Source: Toxoplasma gondii ME49 (taxonomy: Eukaryota > Apicomplexa > Conoidasida > Eucoccidiorida > Sarcocystidae). Taken from it: DNA of 64,000 nucleotides. Position numbers and translations under genes: made by a program. The stretch spans positions 1,426,001 to 1,490,000 of the forward strand of contig NC_031474.1 of the NCBI RefSeq assembly GCF_000006565.2, in the 5' to 3' direction. Shown here in pieces: positions 24,542 through 36,915 of this stretch. Position 1 is the first letter of the stretch. Each line of letters starts with the position of its first letter. Under the pieces are notes generated by a model. It was not told where the DNA came from. It saw nothing but the letters and a program-made list of their open reading frames with translations, and made no database searches.

Positions 24542-27500
24542 ATTCAGATTGAATATGCATGTGTGAGAAGTTGCACGACGGCATGTGCTTTCGTGTGTCA
24601 CCGGGTGTACGCGTTTTGCATGAATCTGTTTATGAAACGTATGTGTGTAAGGACACCTAAGTCGGCCCAAGCATACAAACTACCACTGTGAACGCTAGCT
24701 GCGCGTTTCTGTCTCCTTCTGCTCATTTTGTCTTATCACAGCGACGCCGCGAACGCCGGAACTCGAAGAGAAGGCGTGCAGGATTGAATTACAACTCCAA
24801 GAGACGGAGATTTACTTCCGCGGTGACCAAGTGAAGGGTGGTGTTTTGTTTCTTCCTGGTGTTCCTCCTATTCGTGGGGTCCTGTCGAAGGATCCCGAAT
24901 TGCTCACTTCTGCGGAGGCAGACTCTGACATTCTCCTCATTGTCGAGGGCACTCTGTGGATGCAAGGGTATCCAAGAGTGCATGCGAGAATGGTAGGTCA
25001 GATGGACAATCTGAGCAGTTCGGTGGCATTCCTACCTCCTGTCGTGTCCTCTGCCACCCTTGCTGTCCGTCCCCCAGAACTTGCTAGGCCCTGTTCACTG
25101 CCCTCCCCCCAGTGCTGTCTGCGTTGCCGTTTTTCTGAGGCACTTCTCTCCCACTTCGCGAGGCCCCCATCCTTCCGCGGCTGGTTTCGCGTCTCCGCCC
25201 ATCAGTAATATCCTTAGTTCTAACTCCCTCGGTACACTTGTCGTGTCGGGATCTTGCGCAGGCGGTCAGAACTATGTCGGGGGTCGCCTGGTGTCGAATC
25301 TCTGCTGTCTTTGTCTTTCGTTCGTCTCCTTTCGCAGGTTGGAGCGGTGCTCTATGTGTCAAAGCGCCTTCGGTACCCGTCCCTCAGCTGGGGTGAGTTT
25401 ATGCAAGCCATCACGCCGCAAGACCTTGAATTTGCGTACCGCATTCTGCAGGAGGGCACCGCTGAGAAGCTGCAGGCAGACCTCCAGCAGCTAGACAAGA
25501 AGATGCTGTACAGCTTCGACTTTTCTCTCGGGAACATTTGGTCCATTCTGCTGGGCACGATGGAGCGGTCTGTGCTCCCGATCAAGAAACAGGCTTTCCT
25601 GTCGTACGACTTCAACATCGTTGTCGGCGCCTCGTTCGTCCTCAGCATCTATAACAACATCGTGAAAAACGTTTCGGGTCTCACGCACTGGTACTTGCGA
25701 TTCGAAAACCTTTATTATGATGAACTGAAGCGGGCGAAACTCGGCGGACAGGAAGCGCCTCCTGGAACGGGCTTCCTGGAGGCCGGCAACGGTTGGGAAG
25801 GAGGCGAGGAAGCCGAGCAAGGAAGCAGAACGCAGGAAAGAGACCACAACAACTCACCGACTTCAAGCCTATCGGATTCAGTCTCTGCAACGGACACGTC
25901 CGATGATGTATCCCCACCGTTCAGCTTCGTTGGAAACGAGGTGCTAAGGCCCGAGAGAGGAGACCAGGAACGAGAAAGGGAAGACGGGGACGAAGAGCCT
26001 GTGCGTTTCTCCTTTGAAACGGATATCGTTCTCGACTGGAACTGCAACGCCTTCTACGAAAACAGAGAAGAAGAACGACCCGCCAAGGGAGCAGCCAGCA
26101 TCACCGTCGACGAAAGAAATGCACTACAGTGCAGCCTTCTCCATTTCATGCGTCGACAGCCCACTGTCGTAAGTGGTCTACACCGAGACAAGCAGACAAA
26201 AGCGGGAAGTAGGACAACGAAGCGAAAACAGGAGGAGAGTTATACGCATGTGTTCTTACTGTGTACGCTGCGGCAGGGGAAAATCGATAGAAAACGCGTG
26301 AACCCTATGTTCCTGTTGCACGTATCGTTCGCGATCTACGGAGTCCGTGGGAGCGTCGCGTGTCGCGTAGAGATACCTACGTAGGGGCGCACGCTGTCAA
26401 GGTGGGCGCGTCAAGATTCATACCTTTCTTTGTTCTTTGTTTCTGCGTCGAGTACAGAGTGCGGACGACGACGTCCAGTTAAGGCAAGATAGCGGGAAGG
26501 TCCTGGCCTACCTCCAACGCATCGTGTACGAACTGCGCTTGAGGAAAGGCCAGTCTCTATCCTCGTGGAAGAGTTTTATGAATGCTTATCCTGGAAAGCC
26601 GAAAAACCCCATATCAGAGATCAGAGAGGACCTTGGCGGAGCCAAGGCCTTCATCCAGCGGAAACGCCAAAAACTGAGAACCCGCTTCAAAGCATGGCGA
26701 CACAAACTCCGATCTGAACTCAGCAAGAAGTTCTTCGGGAAAAGGTAGGGTCTCTATGGGTGGCTTGGCTCTGGTCGCGTGACGGGTTCTCTCGTTGGTG
26801 CCTTCTCTCCAACAATCGGAGGCCGGCGCGGTCCCGCATAGATGTGTGGGGAATGAGACATTCAAAGGCATGCACTAATCGATAAAATATCTGTTAGTAT
26901 TCTTCGTGTCGGTACAGATATGGGGGACAGAATAGGAAAGCTGATACACAAACCCTCTCAACTGCGTTTTTTGCCTTCAGGCCCATCAACGCGATGGGTG
27001 GAAGACGGTTTCTGCACGTCATGTTCGTCGCGTTTGTGGAGTTGTTTCCAAACCCCGATGATTTCCCTCGTCAGGTGCTTCTCACCCCCATGCAAATGCT
27101 CCAGTTTTGTGGACTGCAGACTGTGTTGAGGACCTACACAGCTCCCTACTTTTTTGACAGAAAGAAAGGGAACAGTTTGGCGCTGCAAATGAAGGCTTCT
27201 CCTGTTCCCTCCGAGTCACACAGAAGTAAGGAGTACTCAGAGGCGGAACATACAGGCTCGCAGGACGTGTGATAGACAGGGGAGATTCGGTGCACTTCTG
27301 TCGCGAGCCCTTTAGGAGAAACGGCGGTGGTTCTTGATGAATGGGCTTATGCAAAAGAGAGGGTGGAAACGATCCTTCCAAAAAGTCCTTCAGAGCTCAT
27401 TTGCGATATTGGCCCGGCTGTACCCTCGCTAGGCATTCGAGCATCTTTGCACGTAAACGCGTGGTGCATAAAATAGCTCAAGTGCAAGACCAAGGTGCCT

Positions 27501-27794
27501 TGATACATAGAGAGATACCCAGAGATACCCACATGTGTGACTTCTCTTCTGTTTGACTGGAGATGCTGGTCAATGCACGTCACCCGTGATTGGTTCTATC
27601 ACTCTGTACGGGCTCAAGCAAATGCATTTCCAGTCTGTTCCTTTATCGTTGTCCCACTCTGCAATGCACACTTCAGGAGCCTCGCCTTTTTAAAGCCGCA
27701 TCTATTCATGAACGTGCTTTTGGGATGTGTCTCTACACAGCTATATCTGAGATGACCTAAAGATACACCGTAGGTGTCCATGTATATGTATATG

Positions 27795-27830
<36 letters not shown>

Positions 27831-30800
27831 TATGTCAGTTTCTATGTTTAGACATATACATGTATATATATTTCTGTATTGGTCCATTTCTGATATGGGC
27901 CTTTTTTCGGGATGCTTTCAGCTGCTTTGGGTGAGCTGGATATGCGCGTGGCACGCATTGTCACGTCGGATCAGTCAGAAGGGAAGGCACGCACGCACAA
28001 GTTGGTTCGCCAGGTCGGCGGCTACCTCCAGCTGTTAGCAGAGACGTCCTTCACCGGAGTGGAAGTGCCGGAATATACCTCTCGCAGTTTCTTGCAATAT
28101 GTGAAGATGAAGATAAACGAGGAGAGGAGAGGCACCCCGAAAACAGACTCCGAGTTCATGGCGCTTGTTCAGATGCAAGTAACTGACCTGACACTTCTCT
28201 ACACCATGCTAGCTGCCATTGACGACGTTGAAGAGCTCAAGAGGATTCAACAAGAGTTGACGAAGGAAAACTTCAACCTCGCTGCGCTTTCTGCTGAGAA
28301 GCTTCGGCTTTACTCACCTTATTTCTACTTCGACCTCTCCTCAGGTAAAACCCTCGACGGCAGGGCGGCGTTTCACAAAATTTGTGGGTTGTCTGTCTCG
28401 CATTTGTGGCGTGTCGTCGTTCGCTCTTTCCCATCCTGTCAGATGTCACTGGGCTCTCTCTGACCAAAGACAATAAAGGTGGGTGCTTCTTCTCTTTCGA
28501 GAATTCACTTGGCGACTGAAAGGCTCTCTAAGTCACTCCGCAGCTTTCAGTCCGCAACAGCACCTTTCGTTGGTCTCTGTTCCTCCCTCGACTCTCTTTG
28601 CCTCCCTACCAATCGACTGTTTCTCGCTCCTCTGTTTTTATATCTTCCTCGATGCCTGTATTTTCCTCTCCGACTGTGTCTCGTGTCTATCCTTCTCGTT
28701 CTTTCTGTCTGTCTCGGTTTGTTATTTCTCTCCGAAAGATGCGCTCATGCACAGAAAAGAGTCACGCTTTCTGTGGATCATGGGCACAGACCAGTCGTGT
28801 TTTGTCGCTTGCAGATACAGGCAAGTCTGTGCGCGGTGGCAAGCGCCCCGCGTCGATGCTGGTTCTGACTATGGAGTGTCGCCAGCAGACACTTTCTCCT
28901 AACTGGAACTCTGCGAACAACTCGTTGGAGGCGTTTCTTCTCTTTCTTCGAGAGGGACTTTCTCCTGATGATATCTCTGAAATCACTTGGACTGAGCTTT
29001 CCACCTCCGAGCCTTCTCGGTCATCGCCGGAAGCGGAGACTGGCACGTCGGTGGACGCCGAGGAGGTTAGAGCGAGCGATCAAGGCGACTCCCAGGAACC
29101 TTGGAAGATTGCCATGAAGCTGCCGCTTCTGACAGGCTTGGAGGTCTTAGGTTATGCCAGCGAATTCCGTCCTGAAACAACCGAAAATATGTTCGCCGCC
29201 CCGTCTGTGCTGTGTCATATCTGTGGTGAGCTCACGACTCGAAAACGATCGAACTCGAAAGCACGTCACACTAGACGGCCACAGAAAAGGGTAGGGTTTC
29301 CTCGGACCTCGAAATGGCGTGTTATCCGTCCGCGGATGTCTCTATGAGGGTGATACGAATGCGTACGTGCTTGCTGGTGGAGCTGTAGCTGCATGCACAA
29401 AGCGGTCGCATGTTTATGGCGGGGATAGGTCAGCCACTGAACTGCTTGAGAAAACTAGAAGCACAAGGAGTTCGATATCAAAATCGGGAGTCGAATTCGT
29501 AATCTTGCAGCTCAGGCTGCGTACCAGCGAGGGTGAACGAGTGCTGCAGTGCGTATTGTTCCAATTTGCAAAGCGCTGTTTCTGTTTTCTGTCATGGAGC
29601 AGAGCCGGTGGACTACATTCTCCCTCTCGGTTTGCCGGAGTGGATTAAGTTGCGCAGAGACGCATCCTCGCAGGAGGAGTTGTTCCGAGAAGAACAGCGC
29701 GAGGACAGGGAGGAAATGTCGATGTTCGACGCTGAGCCGGTTTCTGCTGCTCCTTTTTCCGTGCCTGTGCCCGAGCCATTCGTCGAAACATCGGAGGCCA
29801 CAGACGGCGATATAAGCGCGCCACCGGCGGATCCCACAGACACGAAAGACACAATCGAGGACAGTGCTGGCGAATTCGTCAATGCAGGGGATGTTGCGTT
29901 CGTTCAGCAGCGCGCAGATGCAGAAACCAAAGACGAAGACGAGCTCAGAGAAAAAATCAACACAGGAGAGAAAGAGACGATGCCACAGGTCGAAGTCCCC
30001 CTGGTTTCTCGACCACCCGAAAGGGAAGACAAGAGAGAAAACGCCGCAGGTGCGAGCCGTTTTCTGCCGGAACCGGGATATCAATCGCCCTTTATAGAGG
30101 CCGGTGAAGACGCAAAAGTGGAAGAAGGGGAAGATGTGGCTGAAACCGTTGAGGACGACGGAGACGAGACAGAACCTATCCAGGAAGAAGGACGTGTGGA
30201 AGCCATAGGTGCGGCGTCGGAACTGCGGCTTCGGCGCGCATACCCCTTGAGCGATGAGATTCTGCCGCTTTTTCTAGACATGTTCCACGGCCTATACGCG
30301 CTGGCGCGCCCCTGGCGCCTCCGCAAAGACTTTCTTCGGCGCATGCGCAAGTCCTTAAGCAACGCGTACGAGTCCAGGACGGAGGTGACGGGGGAGGCGA
30401 CAGCGCGCGATAAGAGTCGAGACAGGCGCTCCAGTTCTCTCAGCACCGCCGACCTTAAAGCAATATTCCACAGCGTTTCTGGAGGACTCCCGAAGCCGCC
30501 TACGAGCCGAAATCCGATCACGGAAGTGGTTTTCAGAGAGCTGCACGGCAGCGTCGTAGCAACGCGGAAAGCCGTGATCGACGAGAACGCGGGAAAACTC
30601 GCGACCTGGGTGTGCATCAACTCGGCCCGGGAAATCTGCGCCGCCGGATCAACCGCCACCCCGCCAGAGCTGGCGAGTGCGGAGTACCGCAGATGCGTCG
30701 CAGATATTGAGGCGCGATGTCGACAAGTTGACTGGCAAGAATTCCAAGTTGTCCTGCAGGCCGAGGAGTACGCGATCAAGTCCGGCGTCTTCGTCTCTGC

Positions 30801-33115
30801 CATGCAGAGCGTCGAGAAACAGGACCTGCGGAAAATACTCGAAACTGTCGACGATGGTAAGCGCCACGAGCATGGGAGGACCACGCATGCACGTACAAAC
30901 ATATAAAATAATCCTAGTATTTGTGCGCGGACACAGGGAAGGACGCCAAACTTGGCAGATCCTGCGGCATCCCTGTCATGCTTCAAAATCCGGAGGCGGG
31001 GCGGGTCGATCTGAACGCAGCTGAAGCAGGAGTGATGCTTCTCCTGGCGCATACAGTTGATTAAACACAAACAACGTATTTTCTGCGGAGGCGTTTAATT
31101 CGTGCGTCTCCTCGCATCCAGACACAAAGACTCATGTATCGTGTTTGGTGTGCTCATTTGATTTATCTCTGCCAGTTCTCACCGACATGATCGTGGAAGA
31201 GTTGAAGAAACACTGGTGGGCACCGCGAAATACTTTCACAGAAGCCTCCTTTCCGTCCGACTCTGACGATACGATGCTTGCCGGAAGAAGACCGTCTGTA
31301 CAGAAACGGTGGCTCTATGTGAAAAACAGGTTGCAAAAGTGTATGGACAAGCTGAAAAATCAGCAACCCGACTTTGCTGCAAGCACAGTGCGCTCAGTTT
31401 TCGAACCTCTCTTTTTCAAACTGGCGAGAGGGGAGTTCTCTGGCAAAGCAGAGCTAAAGGCATACTTGCAGGAAATGCGTGTCACGATTGCGAGGGCAGC
31501 AGCTATCGAACTCGATGAGACCATGGTTAGCCGGAATGTGGCGCTCCGTCACCAGGCACATAACAGGGAAATGAAGCGACGACGGCGACGACCGTTTTAT
31601 CAGCGTACCACTAGGGCTGTCGAAGACGAAAGGGTTCATTTTATTTCTCATTCTCCCTCTCCGGCTGGCCCTGAAGCGCAAGATTTTCCGGAGCCCGAGT
31701 CGTCTCTGCTCCAAGTTCGCCAAGATATTCACGACAGCAACGGCCAGAAATGTGGTTTCCTCCATGCGGAATCGCCTTGCTCGACTGTCTCTTCTTCGTC
31801 TCCTTCCCCTCTCCTTTCGCGGAATGTTTTGTCAGCTGTCTCGTTGTCTCCACCTCACACTGATCCCCCCGTTGCGGACGCAGCGGCAGCGGAGATGAGT
31901 GGGACAGAAACAACGAAGCCTCTTGTGGCAGTGAGCTCTCCCGCAGCTAAAGAGAGGGTACAGCGCGTCTCTGCTGCTGCTTCCTTTGCACTTCTCTTCT
32001 CTCATCAACAGAAACAAACAGGAGGGCGAGGCGGCAATGAAGTTGCGCGTGTAAATCCAGCGGATTCAGACACCATCAAAGACGCTTTTGGTTCTCGTAT
32101 CGATTCGTCTTCTTTCAACGAGTACACACTGCAAGTCGTTGCAAGACGGGAAGGCAGACTTAAGTGGCTTCGGGTGTACCGGATCAATGCCGCTCTCCTC
32201 ACCCTGGAGCTTCTTGTCCAGCTTCGATCAGGTAAAATGAGGAGAAAAGCTGAGATATGAGCGCAAAGACAACGATTCTGCGGCTAAAACACAGACAGCA
32301 ACACGCACCGAAGTCAAAGGCATTAATTCAGATTTGTTTCAATAGCTAAGACAATATCGATCCTAGTCAGCGGGAGAGCAGCCGCACAGAACGCTAAAAG
32401 CAAAGATTCATGGTTTCATTGTTTGAAAGAATTCAGAAGTCGTCGGTGCTAAAGGGCGTTTTAGACAGAAAGAGTATCGTTTGAATGCCACCGGAACACA
32501 GGGACGCAACTTTCGAAGCCGGCGAGAACGACATTTGTGAGGACGGGGTCTGACAATCACAGCAAGTGTTCTGTCGATCAGACCTAACCGCTCTCTCAGG
32601 TGGAAAAGACTGGAAATGGGTTAGTGACAAAACAAAAATTTAGGGGACAAGTGCGGAAGCACATAGAGCACCATGAAGTGACTCACGGGTAAACGAATGC
32701 TCTTTACCCATGTCAGCCGTTGGATACACGGCTTGCGCAAGACATAAAATACGTGGAGTGTGTCGTTACCTCTGTTGTATTTCAATTTTAATAAATGGCC
32801 TTGAACTAGTTGTTCCAAAGAGAACAAGTTAGACACCGTTTTGAAGTTCATGCTTCGCTTTTTAACCGAGCAAGTGTGTGGGGAGCTGGAAGCGGGATCA
32901 TTAGTCAACAGGACGTCAGTTCACTTTTGATCCAATTAGAAACGAGTCGTCAGGTTTCATTCTGATCATTTGGCGATTTTCTTTCCTCAGGTATTTCAGT
33001 GAAACTTCGTGGCGTTTTCAAGAGAGTCCGCGAGCACATACGGAGAATCCTATTCGCTCCTCAGGCACTCATGAGGTTTGTGATGGGGAGAGTCGCCGCC
33101 TTTCGTCGTCGCTGA
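16993..33115 (+). CDS. Giant 20-exon secretory-pathway protein of unknown function
   Basis: Twenty exons keep one frame and give 2607 aa: 16993-17398, 17708-17893, 18400-18534, 19400-19552, 20031-20438, 20835-21100, 21796-22099, 22352-23266, 23477-23520, 24027-24114, 24742-24992, 25338-26168, 26458-26744, 26981-27225, 27922-28344, 28443-28478, 28815-29225, 29603-30856, 31176-32231, 32991-33115. The start MEQSYLVSLLVSLGCLKLLF is a classic signal peptide, with likely cleavage near residue 29 (LALS/GANG). Hydrophobic, possibly membrane-spanning segments lie near residues 380-402, 549-563 and 1144-1157. Basic helical stretches alternate with acidic or Ser/Pro-rich disordered parts (about 640-720, 1190-1290, 1810-1990, 2370-2500). 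Fourteen of nineteen introns are phase 1. No domain was recognised. The size and layout would suit a rhoptry-neck or other secretory-organelle protein; comparison with the RON3 type is a hypothesis only. Exons 6, 9, 10 and 16 are the least certain. Confidence 0.75.
23833..23864. repeat. (TA)16 microsatellite in an intron
   Basis: Uninterrupted TA tract in the intron between exons 9 and 10 of the 20-exon gene. Confidence 0.9.
24503..24539. repeat. (TA)18 microsatellite in an intron
   Basis: Uninterrupted TA tract of about 37 bp in the intron between exons 10 and 11 of the 20-exon gene. Confidence 0.9.
27780..27833. repeat. Mixed TA/TG microsatellite in an intron
   Basis: An imperfect tract of TA units broken by TG, about 54 bp, in the intron before exon 15 of the 20-exon gene. 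Confidence 0.85.
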
Positions 33116-34889
33116 GAGAAGACACAGCAGAGCCAAGTCGTTGAAGAAGAAAGAAGACGATCTAAAGGGGAAGCAACTACTGAAGGTTTTTGGATATATT
33201 TTGAGTTGTCTATGATGCCTTGCCCTCCCCCCTGTCATGTACCACTACTTCCTACAACACTATAGGGATTGTGCCGTATGATCGGCGAATGATTGATGGC
33301 AACGACAGCAGGCAGCAGTTCTCGTATGGCAGAACATGCTGAATAGTTCGAACGGAAGTACGCCGTAGGCGCGGTATAACGACTCTTGTGTCCCCTCAGT
33401 ACCGCTGTGCTCCAATATCGAAAACAAAGACAGATATGCGAAAACGATGCAACGTCGGTGTCTCGTCTAGCAGAGGATCCGTCTCTCGTTGCCTGTAGTC
33501 TTCACTGGCAGTGCCGGAAGCCTCGTGAGGAAATATAGGAAGAGCCAGACGACCAAGAGAGGAAAGAAAGGTGACGAGGAAAACGGGAGAAAACACTTTC
33601 TCATCAGCGCTCAACGAATTTGTTTTAATGTTCTCCTACCGCTTCCAATCTGTCGACTGTGTATCGATTCCCTGCCACGCCGCTCCTCGTTCTGATGTCG
33701 ATCATCATCCACGAGAGAAAGGGGTCAAGGGAAACACATATAAGGTATGTGGTTTTCCGTGATGTTTACGGAAATTGTAACGGTTCATTCTCTCCTGCAT
33801 TTGGCTACGTGGAGCGGAACAGTCGACTTTCTTCCTGCTAGAATTTGTCAAGTATGTACTCACATCTCTTTACATGCAGGCAGGCACTATCGGCGGATTC
33901 TTGTGCATCAGATGTCAGTCAACTCGTGGTCATATGGTTTGCTTGTCGCTCGTGTTTACACAAGCGAGAGGAAGTCTCCGCTGTTTCGCTTGTGATTTTT
34001 CACTTAGGACGTATCCCGTGTTTCCTTCGCGACGGAGGCGTCCTTTTCCTCCACTGAGTGACAGTTGATCGAGCACATAGAAGCGGAAGCTTAAAGCTCC
34101 AAAAAATGTCTCTTCGCATGCAAACAGGTGTTGCAGTTGCTGGCTGCCACCTGCACCTGTGCCACTATAGGTCGCCTTTGAGGCAGATTCTGTATTCTGC
34201 GCTGAAATGCAATGAAAAGGAAGCAGTCATGTCGAAGCAGCCTGGCCATCCTACGCCATGGCCGCACCCTGCAGCTAACAGCCATGTAGATACACCACAG
34301 TGGCAAACTGTGTGTTCTGTTAGAAATGTGTTCCGTCAAACTGTTTCTGATTGGGAAAGTACTGATTTGAACCGATTTAGTCTTCAGAACAGTTCTCTTC
34401 TGCCGGACCTCGCATCGATCACGGATCACCTATATTGGCATTTCTGTCACGGTGATGACGGTGCGGGTCTTGGCGAACCCAGGGATCACACCAAAGAAAC
34501 AGAGTTTTTCTTCCAGACGAGTTAGAGGCAGTACCTGAGAGGTCGAACAAGGAAATAGAGCTGTCACACTGCTCGAGTGGTCCAAATTTTGGAACACGTT
34601 GCCGACGGCAGGGGAGGAACGCGTGGCAATAAACAAAACAAATGCGACAAAAACGGCCTGGAACGTCACCGTGGCTCGTAGAGTCTACAGGTCGAGTACT
34701 GGCCACACACTGACACGATCTGGTGTGTCCACAGACGGCGGGCGCGAACTTAGAGACCTCTTTCCGCCTCTAAGTAGCCGTCCAACAAATTCTGCAGCGC
34801 CACCGTTATCCGGAGTTTCGGGGGGTACAGCAATAAGGCGGACGAATGGGAGTTGGGACCTGGGTTATCTTCACTCTGCACCCTGTCCT
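33116..34889. other. Convergent intergenic region between the 20-exon gene and the ELO gene
   Basis: About 1.8 kb where two genes end facing each other. It should hold both 3' untranslated regions. No supported exon or RNA gene was seen. Confidence 0.45.
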
Positions 34890-36693
34890 CTACTGAGCCT
34901 TTTCCGCCTGGATTTTCTTGTGGGAGGCCTTCGAGACGTATCGCTTGAAGAAGTACTCCGCGAAAAGATACAGATACGTGGAATACATAAGGAGGCCGTA
35001 AACGAGATTGCGAGCACTGATATATTGGCCATGTGTCATGGGGTCCGTGAACTCCCAACCCGTCCACTTATTCACCAGAGGGTACGCGAAGGAGTAATAC
35101 AGCGATACACATGTGACACCCATTCCCACAAACATCTGGGAAATTTGAGCTATCGTCACAAAGATGCCCCACGGCAGTGGCCGCTGTAACTGGGCAGCAA
35201 GGAAATAGTAGAAGTACATGATCGCATGGACACTGTAGTTCATCGCAACGAAGTATATACCGGCGGGCTGCTCTACACAGTAACCATCCCAGGTGTACAA
35301 CAGGACTGTCGCGTGGTGATACCAGTGCAAAAAGTTGAGAGGTCGTTTTCGGAGGACGATAAACAGAGTGTCCAGAAGCTCAAAGTACTTGGAATAGATG
35401 AACAAAAAGATCCACAAGCCGCTCGCCCCGTGGCCATACGTGAAGACCGGTGGGGAACAGATGGAAACCTCAAAGCCCCACCGCCGCAAAATCTCGAACA
35501 AGTGGGGGACGACGCGGATCTGCGTAAGAGAAAACAGAAGCGGGGAAGACAGGTGGGTAAAAGACGGATTCGCTTCATTTTTCCAAGAGAGATGTATCAT
35601 CCAATACGCAGCGTGTACACTTCCACGATGTCCTTTATACCCCTACATTACAAAGAGAACGACAAAGCCGACTTAAGAGTGTCAACTACAGTCAAACTGA
35701 TCAGCTCTCGACCACATGAGTGACAACGAAGGAGCAGCATGGCATATCTGGCGGTCCGTGCTGCTACAGACACAACACAGCCTGTTTGTAGAACCAGTAC
35801 CAAGAAAAATTAAGGGTCCCCTCTTCCTCGAAGAAAGACAAAACAAAAGGCCACCGTAAAACGCATCCTAACGCTACTGCTTACAAACTCTAGGGGAGCA
35901 TATCGACGGTCATTGGCACACACACTTGCACGGGTATGTATACCTCATGGTGACTTTTCTAAAAATCATATGCGTACACATGTGACATCGCCTAAACAAA
36001 CACGGAAACAGTTTACGACACGATCCACTCTGCTACGCCCTGTTTTGAACTATCTGACGGATTATTTCCGGGGAGGACTCACCATGCCCATGAAACTGAA
36101 AATGGCGAGAAACAAGTTCCAGTATTTCAGTGGGCGCCTGAGATCATACGCTGGTCTGTTCTTCATCCATCTCGTGCCGAAGTAACAAAAGAGAAGATAA
36201 AGCGTTACTGCGATGGGGGCGAAATGGTAGCGTTCAACGGTCCACTGAAGCCAGGGAAGTGCGTTGTATTCGGTCTCGCTGCGGGAACAGCGCATCCATT
36301 TGAAGCGGGAAATAGAAGCTTTTGCGTACAACTGCTACGTCAGACACAGCACAGAAATTTTTTGAAAACAGAAGTGAAAGACTTCACATCCGACCTTACC
36401 CCACTCCCTCCCTGAAACACCTCTTAGTACGGAAAGTCAACGGAAAATTAGCGCCCGTGCGGGCACAACAGCAGCAAGAGATGGAACTGTGGGGAGTGTC
36501 ACGGGTCAACTCAAGTCCCAACAAGAAGCAACAAAGGTGCAAGAATTCGAAGGTCAACTTACATTTTCGAGTACAGGGGGTTCAGAATGGGATACGCCTC
36601 GCTGAGGCTCAACACCGACTTGTCCGGATAGGTGCTAGGCATGCCCAGCGGCCTACGGTCCAGCTCCATGCTACTCGTTTCTCGGATATCCAT
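34890..36693 (-). CDS. ELO: ELO-family fatty-acid elongase (3-ketoacyl-CoA synthase)
   Basis: Three exons (36693-36563, 36278-36083, 35519-34890) join to 318 codons; intron phases are 2 and 0. ELO proteins are multi-span ER enzymes that condense acyl-CoA with malonyl-CoA in very-long-chain fatty-acid synthesis. Hallmarks are visible: the catalytic histidine box HWYHH, the upstream ELLDTLFIVLRK segment, the MNYSVHAIMYFYYF segment, and the junction FSFMGM/IRVVPH typical of the family's N-terminal half. Length is normal for the family. The start MDIRETSSMELDRR is the first Met giving a usual N-terminus; another Met lies 17 codons upstream. T. gondii has three elongases, ELO-A, -B and -C; I believe this is the one called ELO-C but am not certain, so only the family symbol is given. 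Nothing suggests loss of function. Confidence 0.9.
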
Positions 36694-36859
36694 TTTCCTG
36701 AATCTAAAGAGGCTAGAAATGCTAAATGCGCAACTATAGACCACGAAGGCCTTGGGTTAGAGTCGTCGCCAGTCGGTAGTACGCGAGAAACTCGAGCTAT
36801 TGCCTAGGTCTCTCTCAGTCACCGGAATGGGATCCGAATCTGTGACGATGGACGCTTAC

Positions 36860-36915
36860 AAAGGGAATTAAACAATCCACAAACACTAAAGGGAATTAAA
36901 CAATCCACAAACACT
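36860..36915. repeat. Perfect 28-bp tandem duplication
   Basis: Two exact adjacent copies of a 28-bp unit beginning AAAGGGAATTAAAC, at 36860-36887 and 36888-36915. It lies about 170 bp upstream of the ELO start codon, so it falls in the promoter or 5' untranslated region. Confidence 0.95.

Noticed and set aside
30081..31070. 329-codon minus-strand frame
   Set aside because: Antisense shadow of exon 18 of the 20-exon gene, which has matching splice sites and phase.
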